A DNA stretch of 64,000 nucleotides from NCBI GenBank assembly GCA_021018815.1, contig JAITYX010000008.1:1114001-1178000 (forward strand). The letters are read 5' to 3'. Positions within the stretch are counted from its first letter, which is position 1, and each line of letters begins with the position of its first letter. This stretch comes from Talinum fruticosum (lineage: Eukaryota > Streptophyta > Magnoliopsida > Caryophyllales > Talinaceae). Below, piece after piece: positions 11,053-23,437 of the stretch. Position numbers and translations under genes: made by a program. A model generated the notes under the pieces. The model worked only from the letters and a program-made list of their open reading frames with translations. It did not search any database and was not told the origin of the DNA.

Positions 11053-14000
11053 ATGGGAGTCGCCTCCGCCGCCGCAGCCTCCACCGATGAAGCCGCAGTC
11101 TCTCTCCTCCTTCCCACCGAGAAGGATCCCCCACAAGACACCTTCCATTTTGCTTACATCATCTACTTCACCCTAGGAGCCGGGTTCCTCCTCCCATGGA
11201 ACGGCTTCATCACAGCCGTCGATTACTTCGACTACCTCTACCCCGATCAAAGCGTCGACCGCGTCTTCGCTGTCGTCTACATGCTCGTCGGCCTTTTCTC
11301 TCTTCTCATTATCATCTTCGCCGCCCGTAAGTCCGACGCCTATGTCAGAATTAACATGGGTCTGGGCCTGTTCGTGGTGGCTTTGCTGGTGGTGCCGGTT
11401 ATGGATGTGTTCTACATTAAGGGCAGAAGTGGGCTCTACGATGGGTTCTATGTAACCGTGGCGGCTCTAGGCCTTTCAGGCCTGGCTGATGCTCTGGTCC
11501 AAGGTGGGCTCATTGGGTCCGCCGGAGAGTTGCCGGAGAGGTACATGCAGGCTGTCGTCGCCGGCACTGCTGCTTCAGGTCTGTTTGCTCTTCTTGATCT
11601 ATTTTTTCTGGGCATTTGACTTCGGTCTTTTTGAGATTGGTAGGTGAATTTCGCCTTTTGGGGCTTTTGCATTTGATGTTTTGAGGATGAAATTGGAAAT
11701 GGGTTGCTTGTTTTTCTCAATCTAATTCCATTATTGCTCCGTTTTCCCTGGAAATTTAGTTTTTTATTATGTTTGAGTGAGGGTGTAATCCCTTTTGACC
11801 GCAAGCTTTTCAGCTCCGTTTGATTCTTGGAAACTTACATAGAAAGAAAATACAAATTGGCAAATGAGATATAGATAGGGGAGGGGCCAAAATCCTCTTC
11901 AATCAGATTGTCCTCTGAAAATTTTACCGGCGCCGGCATAAAAGAAACAAGTTTTGCGCATCTTCAAAGAGGAAAGAGAAAGCAGGAGAGATTGAAGAGA
12001 CAGGGTCGAGTGCTGGAGTTATCGTTCTGGGTTCAACAAATGCATTTGGTAAATTGAAATTGGATAGGAGAGAGAAAGAGGGTTGGGGGAGGAGCAATTA
12101 GAGGATGAAGGGGTAGCTGTCAGAAAAGGCTGGGGGAGGAAAGAGAAAACTTTCCTATTATTTTCCCTTAGCATGTTTGGATCAAACAAAGCAAAGAGAG
12201 AGGTGGGATGGGGTGGAGGCAGGGGTTTGGCCCCATAAGTATGAATTCTGAATTTGCTTTGATGCTTGTAGTAATGAGTGCAATTCCAGTGGCAAATTAC
12301 TGAAACGTGGATGAACATGGCAGCAAAAATGCTTCCTTTGTTGCTTGTTTGTTTTTGGTAGGAAGGAGTCCGCGATAGCATTGAGTTTTTTGTATCCCAC
12401 TCGGAAAAAGTACTTGAAATATCTAAAGCTCAAAGGCAACCAAGATTAGATCGAGGGAGTCATTTTGGGAGATAGAGGACCCTATTTTGATGCATACAAG
12501 TAAACAGAAAGAGAGTAGTAGTTTGACGTAGTTTTGGGGTACATTAGCTATGCATTTGGACGGATGGAAATGATGGGGAAAGATAGGAAATGGTAGGAAA
12601 ATAGAGTTAGAAGGAATGGAAAACTGGAGGATAAGTTTCCTACCAATCCCAAATTTTGTTTCCTTTCTATTTGGTGAGGATTTTGATGGCAAGGAAACTA
12701 AGCTGCAGTTTTGTACTTCTTTTGTTTTCTTCAATGTATATAGAAACCAAACATGGGAAAGATATGGTTTTTCCTGTCATTTTATACTCATCAATCCAAA
12801 CAAGCTGTGAGGAGAAGCTTATGAGGAATGATAATATATTCCCGTTTTGTCTTTTCTTTTTCTTACTTGCTTTTTCCTTACCTTCTCTCCAATCCCAACA
12901 AGCTGTAAGGAGGGGCTTCTGTTCAATTCACTTGGATGCATACGGCATACATGGATGCCTTAAACTTTTAACTTTGGTTTTTTATCTTGAAATAGCATAA
13001 AAATGATTATTACATCCGGGAGTTTAGTGTCGTGTTTTTATATTTGTGATAAATGCCTTGCCTAGTGCTGTTACTCAATAATTGAACATGAAACTTGCTT
13101 GTTACATACTTACATACCCCTTAGCTTACTTGGACTCTTCATTTCATCCGAAACTCTAAATAGTAGTGTCACATCGACAAGGATATGAACATTTTACGTG
13201 CTCAAAATTTCAGAAGATGCTCTGTACCTGTCTTGAGCTTTTGCACCCATTTGCTGAATAATATCAAACCTGCATTATCACCAGATGTCAGTTTGTGCTC
13301 ATTTTGGTCTCATCTGCTTCTATCTTTCGAATTAAATGCTGAACTCGGTGGCATTTTGGATTTAACTGCAGGGGTCCTTGTTTCATTTCTGAGAATTTTT
13401 ACCAAGGCAGTGTACCCCCAAGATGTCCATGGATTGAGAAATAGTGCAATCCTCTATTTTGTCGTTGGAATCGTACTCATGGTTATCTGCCTTATTTTCT
13501 ACAATGTGGCACATAAACTCCCTGTGATCAAGCACTACAACGAGCTCAAGATGCTTGCTATAAATGAGGAGAAAGAGGAGAAAGGCTCTTTGTCAGGTCC
13601 TGTTTGGGAAATCATGGGGAAGGTCAAATGGCATGGCATGGGAATTGTGGTCATCTACATTGTGACTCTATCCATATTCCCTGGATTCATCACTGAAGAT
13701 GTACACTCAGCCCTCCTCGGGGATTGGTATGCAATCCTCCTTATCACTGCATACAATGTGTTTGATCTAGTTGGCAAGTCTTTGACTGCTGTTTACCTTA
13801 TGGAGAATGCAAACATCGCCATTGGTGCATGTTTCGCCAGATTGCTGTTTTACCCTCTGTACCTCGGATGCTTACATGGTCCTGAATTCTTCCGAACTGA
13901 GATCCCCGTGACACTTCTGACTTGTCTATTGGGCCTGACCAATGGGTACTTGACAAGTGTGCTGATGATATTGGGTCCAAAAACTGTCCAACTTCAGCAT

Positions 14001-14087
14001 GCTGAAACAGCCGGGATTTTGGTTGTGCTGTTCTTGATTATTGGATTGGCTGCTGGCTCGATTGTGTCATGGTTTTGGGTCATCTGA
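11053..14087 (+). CDS. ENT1: Equilibrative nucleoside transporter, ENT1-like
   Basis: Multi-pass membrane carrier of the SLC29/ENT family that moves nucleosides across the plasma membrane; plant ENT1 proteins act as proton-coupled importers. Two exons, 11053-11578 and 13372-14087, join in phase (G|GG) to give 413 residues, a little shorter than Arabidopsis ENT1 (about 450). Visible hallmarks are YFTLGAGFLLPWNGFITAVDYF near residue 38 (the family's LPWNxFITAxxYF), AALGLSGLADALVQGG, PERYMQAVVAGTAASG at the exon junction, and a C-terminal half with NVAHKLPVIK, TLSIFPGFITEDV, YNVFDLVGK, FYPLYLGC and GLTNGYLTSV, ending in WFWVI. The 1.79-kb intron uses G|GTCTGT and TGCAG. No frame breaks are seen. 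Confidence 0.93.
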
Positions 14088-17000
14088 TCCATTAAAATCA
14101 AGCAAAAATTCCTTAAGCTATGACTTCACTTTCCCTAACCCTTGTTGTGTAGTTGAAAAGGGGGTAGGGGAGGCTGATTTCAAGCTTTTATATTTATGCC
14201 TGACCTCATCTATATCATGACATTAAGGCATTGATTTGTACATTAGCTGTATCAGGTTCTTTTTTTCCTCTCATTTCCAGTGATGTAATGTTGCTTCCTT
14301 TCCTCACACAGTGAAGGCAAATGTTATGAAATCAAACTTTTCTTCCCGTCTCCATTTTCCGTATTCAAGGCGTTAATGTTAAGATAGCCTACATTTGGAT
14401 CTTTCTGTACTCATGTGGTATTGCTAACTTTCTTGCTGTTGCATCAAACCCAACTTGCAACTGGCAACTTGACTCGACAGCTGAGGCTTGCTTCCCGGGA
14501 AGAATGGATTTCTGAGGGGAGCTGTCCAGGATTTGATTGCTTCATTATTTAACGAAACGAATTACGTACACTGGTTTAATGGCATACCCAAAGCGAATTC
14601 TAATATCTCAAATTCCAACTTAAAATATTTCATCATGGAAGGAGACTCTGGTTCAATGATGTCCTGAGTGAGTATCATCATTCGGAAATCTGGTGTTTAT
14701 GTTGATTCCAATCTAATATATCGATTTTCGATGTGGTTTAGGTGGAATATGAAAACAAAATCTTGAATATATTGAAATGAAATTATCACATTACAATCAA
14801 AATGATATAATTAGAGCGAGAAAATTGATTAGTCCAAATAAGCCTCGATTTGGAGGATGTTTGAGGAGGGTGTCGAATACGCTATCATGGCATATATCCT
14901 GCAAATTATTAGCATACATATGAAAGGAAAAAAAAATTGATATAATTGTGTAAATCTCCTCGAGTATCTTTCCAATGCGGTTGAGAAATCCTAAAATTTG
15001 ATCATGTTTGATACACCTTGGTTTTATAGTACCCTTGAAAGCCATTAATTAATCAGATACACATGATTACGACAGTATTTATTACGTGCTAATCATGTAT
15101 TAATTATGCCTTAATTATTTGGTTTAGAGTTACAGGTCACTTGAATCCCAAAAATGAGGCCCATAATCCCGGAGATGGAAGATTTTCGGCCTTGCTGGAT
15201 TAGCCGTTCAAGTCCAGGTCATATATGCAACATGCTTACTTAGGCCCATTAAAGGGAATCAAATTATCATCATATAATTGTTTTCATGACTTAGCTTAGG
15301 CTTTTAAGGGAACACAAAGCCAAATGAGGTTGAAATTCAAATACAAATCTTTGATAATAATCTACGTTAATTTAATTAGATCGGGCAAATGTCAAAAAAT
15401 TTACAAAGTCGTGGAGCTAAACACTTTAAAAGTTCAAACAAACGTATACACAATGTTAAATGAGTAACATATACTAACATTTACTCTTATCACTCTCCTT
15501 TTTATGGTAAAGCAAAAGACGAAGAATAATAGTAATTTTTTCATTAAAAAACTCTTGATATAATAGCATAGCCTCAGACCCCACGTAAACGGGATTCAGG
15601 ATGGTAGGTTGTGTTGTAATAGCATATAGGCCAATGACTAGCAATTCCAAGAACAATTTTCTTAAATTGTTGCAGGCAAAGTCACTTTCTGATTTCTATT
15701 TGATGTAATTCCCCTTTCCACTTAGCAACTCAGCCCAAGAAAAACTACACCATAAGAGGCCAAACTTTGCTGGCAATCACAGGGTGGGGATGAGCCTAAA
15801 GAAGTTCCCCCTTCGGTTTGGGAATTTATAGGCCTAGCTTTTGCTCTGCTTAGCTAATCTCTCTCTTTTAATGGAAACTTGGATGTTTGTTATCATCAAT
15901 ATCGTTACAAATGACCCTATCACCTTGATTGCTATAGTTGTCTTGCCACCTAGAGTTGCCCAAAGATTTTAATCCACATCCATCCATATAGACTTGGATC
16001 GATCAAATTCGATTCAAATAAGACACGATTGATGATATATTCGAGTTTGTTTGAAATTACATAAAAACGAATAATAATAAGCATATATAAGTAAAAACGA
16101 ATAGAAAAAATAGAAACAATTAACGAAAAGTTAGAATAAAATAAAGATAAACGAACGTAAAGTCGATGAAACGTGCTTAAAATATAATTCGACCACGAAA
16201 CATTTAACTAGAGTATATGGAGGCAAGTAGAACTAAGGTGTGACCTAATATACAGCTATGTTAGCAAAGGTGATGAGTGGTCACGGCATGATGTCACTGC
16301 TTGATCTTCCTCTTCCTCTTCCTTATGGTAGCTGTCCAACCGCGTTAAGCCGCAAAGCTTCTCAGTCTCTCTCTCTCAGTCTCTATCTCTCTCCAACTGG
16401 ACCACAGTTAGCTCGAATCCTCATTTTTGTTTCTACTTGTGCAGCCTTCTCCAACAACCCATTCTCCTTTTGGTGCCTGTTATTTGAGGCACACATCAAA
16501 ATGGCATTTTTTTTTGTTAGGGTTCTAATGTAGGATTCGTCTCGAGGGATGGTTTTAACCTATCGGTTTCTACTAACCGAGCCAGGTGACATATTAAGAG
16601 TGCTTTATAAAACAGTTCTTCGCTTCCTTTTCTATAGAGTAACAAGAGGTTAATTTTTCTAGGAATGTTTTCAGAGATAAGAATTGATACGATTGGATAA
16701 AAACTGATGTAAGCACACAAAATGAGCAAACAGGATATATATTGTGCAACGAAATTCCACACGTTTCAGAAGACAAGACTAAGTCAAGTTTGGGAGCGAA
16801 AGTGTGGATGGTTGAGGTGAGCAAAGAGGAGTAAACGCAGTTCGTACCGCAACTTGAAGTTGGCCTAAATTTAAAAGTAAACCTGGGCAGAAAACCAGAG
16901 GCAGAGGATTGGACTTTTCAGCATTAACTATGGCCCCCTTCCCCTCAAATTCATTCCCAGCCAAACATACCCTAATTCTTCTATTACACCCACTTGCATT

Positions 17001-17423
17001 GCTTTGTTCATTTTCATTCAATTCTATATTCATTTTTTCACCTTCCCATCCCATTCAACCAATCATAATTATAGCAGTGATGTAAGTTAATGTCTTCTTG
17101 TTAACTCTCCCAAAAAACAATCATCATATTATGCTACAAAATAATAACCCTGTCCATTACTGTTGCGAATCAGGCAAAAATAACATATCTTTTTGGTATT
17201 ACGAGCTCAGTTACGTTGTGATTGGTCGATGATTATTCACATCATAAGAAAAGGAGTAACTGTGTGATTCCACGAGCTCTGACTTGCCCATTTCCTTTTT
17301 AAAAAAAAATTAAATATGAAAAAGATTTTTTAAAAAAAGGGAATATCCACCATTAAAAAAAGAGAAAAGAGGAAAGGAAAAGCCAGCTAGAGCCAACTAA
17401 GCTCTCTATTCTCTAGTGTTCCA
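14088..17423. other. Intergenic region, no gene seen
   Basis: The first 150-250 bases should hold the ENT1-like 3'UTR. The rest is AT-rich with only short random frames. A SINE-like fragment lies near 15568-15620. CT-rich tracts at 16360-16395 and several poly(A)/poly(T) runs near 17300-17370 precede the XTH promoter. Confidence 0.5.
15568..15620 (+). repeat. Possible SINE 3'-end remnant
   Basis: Contains CCTCAGACCCCACGTAAACG, then GGGATTC and GGTTGTGTTGT. This is the same order of blocks as at the left edge of the window and resembles the 3' end of Au-type plant SINEs. Only the 3' end is recognisable. The assignment is from memory. Confidence 0.35.
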
Positions 17424-17431
17424 TATAAATA
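17424..17431 (+). promoter_or_regulatory. TATA box of the XTH gene
   Basis: TATAAATA in the context CCATATAAATAGACCAC lies 78 bases before the start codon at 17509. With transcription starting about 30 bases downstream, this leaves a 5' leader of about 50 bases rich in CT and CAAACAA. It is the only strong TATA motif close to this start. Confidence 0.65.
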
Positions 17432-17508
17432 GACCACTCCCTTGAATCACTAAATGCATTCTTCTCTCTGCTTATTGTATTCTCTACAAACAAACCAAAA
17501 CAAAAAAC

Positions 17509-19436
17509 ATGGCAAAATGCTACTTCCAAAGAGTCTTCTCTTCATTTTGTGCCTCCATTTTTTGTACATTCTCTCTGCTTCTTCTGAGCCCTAACAATGG
17601 TGGCATGATCATGATCAGGGCTCAGACCGGGCCACCGAGCGCAACCCGGTTGACTAGCCTCTTCCCTCACCTCTCCTTCACCAAGGACTTCTCTCAGGTC
17701 TTTGGTGGCTCCAACGTTCAAATTTATGGCAACGGTTCCTTTGCTAATATCACCCTCGACAAGATTTCTGGTAAGTAGTATCAGTATTTTAATTAGTTAA
17801 TTAATCCACCTTAATTATGATTATTTTATTTATTGCCAATTTTTAATGGATTATTCTAGTGTTAATTTATAACATGATTATTAATGATGATACAGGTTCT
17901 GGGCTGGCTTCCAAGAACCATTACAATTATGGGTTCTTCAGTGCTGCTATTAAGGTTCCTGCTGGTTTCAGCTCTGGTGTTGTGGTTGCCTTTTATGTAA
18001 GTGCTACCTATTAAATTTAATATTTCACATCTCTTCGGAGACATCCAATAAAAAATAATATATCAAATTCTGAATCGGGTAAAATTAATTGATAAAAACT
18101 TAGGTCGAGTTTGGTTTCGAGTTTGGGTCACAATAATTGAGTACATTACTAATCGTCGAATCAATGAGCTCACCACAAAAATCAATCAGTCTTATTTTGT
18201 GTTCAGTTAACTCAATCAATAAAGTTTACGCGGACTAATACTAATACAATAGATATTTGAGTTTAAATATGTGTCTTTGCGCTTCTTCCTTTTTTTCTTT
18301 GGGTACCCAAAAGAAAGAAAAACTCCCTAACTTAACTTTTAATTTGCTTTTGGAATTTTCAGCTGTCAAATTCGGATTTATACCCACACAACCATGATGA
18401 GATAGATTTTGAGTTGCTGGGGCACCAAAACCACAAAGGTTGGGTTCTACAGACCAACATGTATGGAAACGGAACAACCACCGGCCGGGAGGAGAAGTTC
18501 CGGCTGTGGTTCGACCCGGCAGCCGCCTTCCATGAGTACAGCGTCATCTGGAACAACCATCATATTGTGTAAGCTCCCTTCCCAAATACTCTGCTAGTCT
18601 GCATCTTCCCTCATTTGTGTGCAGTGGCTTGGTCTAACTCGACTCGATGTAATTCCCTCATTTTTTGTAAAATTATAAAATTAAAAGGTCCGATATGGGT
18701 ATGTTAGATTGACCGTAACTTACTATGCCCCATCAAATTAAATTACATGCAAGTTAATACCGGCCTGCTTCTAAGCTAGTTTAGGACCTATTCAAATTCG
18801 GTTTTAATCAAATTAAATTTTTTATTGAAAACCTGGAGACGAAATAAATAAATTCGTTAACCAATCCATATACATTAGGGTGTGACATGAACACATTAGG
18901 GACAACTACTTTGTTGCCCCCTTTTTCTAATCTAATTATTATCCACTTTATGAAAATGACCCACTAAAACACAACGCTCACATATAAACTTAACTTTGCA
19001 AATGCAGGTTTCTTGTGGACAACATACCAGTAAGAGAAGTACCCCACACAGAGGCCATATCCTCAGTATATCCATCGAAGCCCATGGCAGTCTATGCCAC
19101 AATATGGGATGCATCCGACTGGGCGACCCACGGGGAAAATACCCGGTTAACTACAGCTACGCGCCGTTTGTGGCCTCCTTAGGCCAAATGGAGATGAGTG
19201 GCTGCATCTATGACCCGAAAGACCTCTCGGGTCAGGCGTGCTCCAAGAGTAGCAACCCGTCGAGTTTGGACCCGGTTGAGGGTCAGGACTTTGTGAAGCT
19301 CTCAAATCAGCAAATGCAGGGACTTCAATGGGCTAGAACCAAGCAAATGATCTACTCCTATTGTAAAGACAAAGGTAGATACAAGGTAATGCCACAAGAG
19401 TGCACCCAAAGAAATATAACAAGGAGATTTAATTGA
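17509..19436 (+). CDS. XTH33: Xyloglucan endotransglucosylase/hydrolase, XTH33-like, frameshifted in the last exon
   Basis: Secreted or membrane-anchored GH16 enzyme that cuts and rejoins xyloglucan in the cell wall. Exons 17509-17770, 17896-17996, 18363-18568 and 19008-19436 have canonical borders and matching phases. The N-terminus has a hydrophobic signal/anchor at about residues 12-28. Exon 3 carries the active site [10 protein letters not shown] (nucleophile and acid/base Glu in DEIDFE), followed by an N-glycosylation-type NGTT. Exon 4 has [30 protein letters not shown] and a C-terminal XET_C domain with Cys residues. The phrase GGKYPVNY after DWATH is out of frame: one base is missing in or next to the G4A4 run at 19132-19139. 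As written, translation stops about 20 codons later and loses the XET_C domain. With that base the product would be 332 residues, normal for the family. RLT.LFPHLSF and GVVVAFYLSN recall XTH33 more than other group members. Confidence 0.88.
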
Positions 19437-20881
19437 TTTTTTAAGGAATTTGTAACATTTTTTTATTGTGAATTTTTGGGGGAGTGGATTTTATATATTG
19501 ATTTATGTAATTAATTATTTAAGGATGGAAAAACTTGTGCCAATTCTGAGTATCGTGAGTTGAAGTTTTACTAATACCGTCAGCATTATTAGAATTTTAT
19601 AAGCAAACCGTAAATTTTCGCTCTACAATAACATCAAGGTCTATACACGTGCTTATACTATTGATAACCAGTAATATGATCTCAAAAGATGATCCCAAAA
19701 GTTCATGATATCCAAATCATAGACAGCTAGAAAACAATGGTAAAAAAAAAACGGAGCAAAAAACACATGAGAGCTAGCTGGATCACAAAATGCCTCTGAT
19801 TCTGTAAATCTTTTTGTGGGCAATCTGAGCTTGAATGTGAGGAATTGAGGCTGCTTGAGTTGACTATTTTGTGCTTATAAAGTTGATGAAAAGCAAAGGG
19901 AATGGAAAAAAAAAAAAAAAAAAAGAGAAGGGAAAGCTAGTGGGGTTCTAAAGTTGTCCAGAAATGTCTTATTTATACGTGTGTATATATTTATAACATT
20001 CTAATTTGTTTGCAACTGAATTTAGACCGAAAAAAAAAAAATATATGGCCATATGTAATGAGTAAAAAGCGTTTATAAGCATCATAATTCCTTTTCATCA
20101 GAATATTTTTAGGGTCATCTTTTTGGGTTTTATGAGTCATGGAATTTTCCTTTTTTTGTTCAATTTTTAAATTTTTGGAATTAGGAATATAATATATCAT
20201 GCATATACATATAATTTTACGTAAATATTATTTAAATGTTTTTCATAGAATGAAATTTTGTATTTTTGTTCATACATATACACAACTTTTGGTGTGATCG
20301 GATCAATAAGATGGTTTTGTTAAAAATTAAAGAATAAAATTAACCATTATATATATTTATAAAAACACTTGTCTAAAAGGAGTAATACAAATAGAGATAT
20401 ACATATTTTTAATTTTAAAATATTTGATTAATTATATTAAATCTACTGATCTCATATAAAACTTGAAAATTCTCGAATAATGGGATGTGCGTGTGTGGGC
20501 CATTAATCATGTGAGCCAAACAAATAATGAGTTAAGGATCTTCAACAAGATTTCATGTTTATTTAAAGTAACCCATGAAAAAGCTAAAGATTAATTAAAA
20601 ATTAATTAACAATTAGATTAAAGAGGCCATTGGCTTAATCATGTGATTAAGTCTATTCAGCAATCTGATGCAGATTTACTTTGCTGGGTAACCTACTGTA
20701 CAAGGATCTAATTTCTGTTTTATTACTAATCCTTTATTTTGTCTTCTTCATTAGCTGATTAATTCCACTAATTCTCATGTCTCGCCCTCGAATAATAGAG
20801 TAATATAATTTGCCAAAAAAAATTTTTTTAAATTTTTTGGCTCCATGAGTTGAGATTTCGTGTGATCAAGGGTCAAATTAA
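19437..20881. other. XTH 3' flank and AT-rich intergenic DNA, no gene seen
   Basis: The XTH 3'UTR probably ends within the first 100-150 bases. The remainder is AT-rich with a long poly(A) run at about 19906-19924 and scattered poly(A)/poly(T). No coding frame resembles a known protein. Confidence 0.5.
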
Positions 20882-21113
20882 CACTAGCAAAAATTCGGGT
20901 TTAGGTTAAAATCGGGTTGAAAAAATCGGTCATCCGACGAATTTTTTATCCGATATTCGGTGTTTTTCGGATCGGACAATACGAACAACCATAAATTCAA
21001 TTTAAAATCGGATTTGAAAAATAAAAATAGGAAAATTTTATGTCCGAATTTCAGACCCGATTTTTTCAATTGAATAAATGCGGGTAATCGGATCGAACGA
21101 AATTTTACTAGTG
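20882..21113. mobile_element. Short terminal-inverted-repeat element, 232 bp, CACTA-like ends
   Basis: The left end CACTAGCAAAAATTCGGG is mirrored at the right end, whose reverse complement reads CACTAGTAAAATTTCG. Between them the sequence is built from TCGGGT- and ATCGGAT-like words. The CACTA start suggests a non-autonomous CACTA-superfamily MITE, but I find no clear 3-bp target duplication (TAA against CCA). It has no coding capacity. Confidence 0.5.
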
Positions 21114-22230
21114 CCAGGTAAAATCTACAAGAATTCTGCTTAATTAGGTGTGTAATAATAATAGTTTCTCCAGCTACCAGCCAACTGGTCTGATTTGGTC
21201 AGCAAGCAAATCAAATTCAGTGCAATTTGAGCACTGTACATGTACAACATAAATAAATAAATTTAAAAATAAATAAAGTGAATAAACAAAATTATTATGC
21301 AATTAAATAAATAATGTTTATGAAAAAAACATAACAACTATTATACACAATCATGGACCCCATTTTTGTTTTCTTGTATGGATATTCATGTACATTGGCC
21401 ATCAATTGGCTCTGAATTCTGCTGAGGAATAAGATAACATCAAAAAACTTAATTTATTCACATTTATTTTATTTTGTATTTTTTTATCCATATTACTAAT
21501 TTATAATTATCTAAATTCGAATATGTACATAAACTTCAGCTAATTTTTATAGTATTGTTTCTAACTCTTAAAATTTTTTACCGGTTTTATTATCTGTCGC
21601 GCTTTTTTATTTTATATTTTAATCAGATTCATTCGAATCGGAGTTAGAGCGGAATTTTTAGAGAATAGTATTCAAGCAAAGAAGAGTGGACTTGCAACTG
21701 GTGGTTACCTAACAAACAAAGTATTAATTTTACAAAACTTAGCAATTTCTATTTATACAATCAAAATCATGCCAGCTCAGCAGAAACTGGCAATGCTCAC
21801 TAACTACCAAAATTATCAGCATCATTAAGGCTGCAATATGATCTTAATCTACAGATAAGGAACTTTTATATCATCATCTTCGATCATCTTCATCAATGCA
21901 GACAAAATGTAACAGTCTTATCAAGAATATTGTTGTAAAATGAGAGAATTATGAGAAACACAGGTGCGGAGCTACTTTTTGATAAGCAGTCTCGGAACAC
22001 TGTTGGCCAAAAAAATATTATAGAATTTATGTATAAAAGTCCTCAAAAATTTACAAAATTGTTAAAGGAAACACCCATAAAAAAATAAGCAATATTTATA
22101 ATTTAAGAATATTTAAAAAGAGACATCCTCCACCACTTGTCAAATATCCGAGATGTATAAGTGGTTTAATTTTGCCTATGTTTTCCTGCTGAAAAATATA
22201 CTGTAAATGCGTGAAATAAAAAAATGCAAA
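21114..22230. other. AT-rich intergenic region, no gene seen
   Basis: Only short random frames and simple A/T runs are present between the small inverted-repeat element and the first tRNA gene. A T-run (minus strand) at about 22218-22224 lies just beyond the tRNA 3' end and would serve as its Pol III terminator. Confidence 0.5.
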
Positions 22231-22254
22231 CGCTAGAAGGAGGGCTTGAACCTC

Positions 22255-22287
<33 letters not shown>

Positions 22288-22304
22288 AACTGAGCTATTC
22301 CAGC
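22231..22304 (-). tRNA. tRNA-Asn (GTT), copy 1
   Basis: The 74-base minus-strand gene folds as a cloverleaf. Acceptor GCTGGAA pairs with TTCTAGC with one G-T wobble, the D arm is GCTCAGTTGGTTAGAGC, the anticodon arm TGTGG-CTGTTAA-CCACA carries GTT, the T arm is GGAGG-TTCAAGC-CCTCC, and the discriminator is G. No intron. Internal A box (TAGCTCAGTTGG) and B box (GGTTCAAGCC) are intact. Upstream CATCAAGAA gives the CAA motif common before plant tRNA genes, and a T7 run lies a few bases downstream. This is the cytosolic, nuclear-type tRNA-Asn. Confidence 0.96.
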
Positions 22305-22419
22305 TTCTTGATGTAACGTCTGTCTGATAATTTTTTCTATAAACAAAAACTGTAACCTCAAACCTGATCACGAGTTAGAGTTACTTGGGATGAGATGGCA
22401 TTAGATAGATTATGATCAA

Positions 22420-23437
22420 AGAATTTGGGTCACAAAATAATTTCTGTAATAAGTATAGGTATATATGCAGTGCGCTCTTTCGAGTTTTCTGTTTCCTCTC
22501 GTTTCTCCTTCCACCACGCCATTTCCAACGTTGCTAATCTGCCCCACCTCAATTTCGGCCTTCTGGGTGACATCCACCACCACCATTTCCAACCGGGGAA
22601 AGGGGGTCATCAATGCATGGATATGAACCGACGATTCACAAGGAATGATCTCCAACGATGACTAAGGACCAAGTTAGTGAGATCAATTTGGCAAATCGAA
22701 TGTGATGTGAGGCAATGCCTTCTTGTAACCCAGCTTCCATGCATGAAAAGTTTAGGTATACTGCTAATACTACATCTACAAGCTACAGAAATTTCCCCTT
22801 CATCAAATAGCGCCCTCACACTTGGAAAGGACAACTATACAATCATTTCTTCATCATCTACAATGGGTGGGAAGGACAACTACAACCCTTGGAAATCATG
22901 TTACTCAACAATTGGAACAAAGGCCAGTAGGGGCGAGCCTATCTGCACAGAGCAGTTTGAATATGTAGGAAGCCAACAAGAACAATAATATGCGTTGAGT
23001 TATCCCTGAGGTGGGGGAGAAACAAGAAGTTTGAATAGGAAAGCCAACAAGAGCGAGCAAGATTCTCTGGAATTCAGGGATTGATATTGATGGATATGAG
23101 ATGGGGAGAGACAACAAGTGATTCCATTCGGTGTATATTTATCATTTATGGATGGAGATTGGAGAGAGACTGGCGGCCAAGGTTAGGATTAAGACTTAAG
23201 AGGGAGACGTGATCGCGGGATTGTGCTATTAATGGCCCCCAATTTCACCACATCAATTGACCACAAGGCCAGGATAACTGGCAGAAATCATTGTTTCCGA
23301 CATCCAATTAACCATCAATCGGTGGGAACAAAGCCAGCAGAGGAAGGAAAAAAGGGGCCTAAGAAGAATGCGAGATGCGAAACTTGGAGAACCAGATCAT
23401 TTTCCATCATGGACTGCATGACCAGGGCAGCATACAA
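22420..23437. other. Between the two tRNA genes: repeat-derived DNA, no gene seen
   Basis: Both strands carry frames of 70-100 codons with no recognisable domain. Runs such as GGGGAGAAACAAGAAG and repeated AACAAGAACA-like words suggest decayed repeat DNA. Together with the RNase H fragment that follows, it may be the rest of the same LINE, but I could not show this. Confidence 0.3.

Noticed and set aside
13185..13371. Extension of the ENT1-like exon 2 frame upstream to an ATG at 13185
   Set aside because: These codons are intron; the TGCAG acceptor at 13371 restores the conserved frame to exon 1 and the upstream residues match nothing in the family.
16258..17054. Frames of 75-90 codons on both strands upstream of XTH
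   Set aside because: Composition-driven frames in CT-rich or AT-rich promoter DNA without motifs or splice-linked partners.
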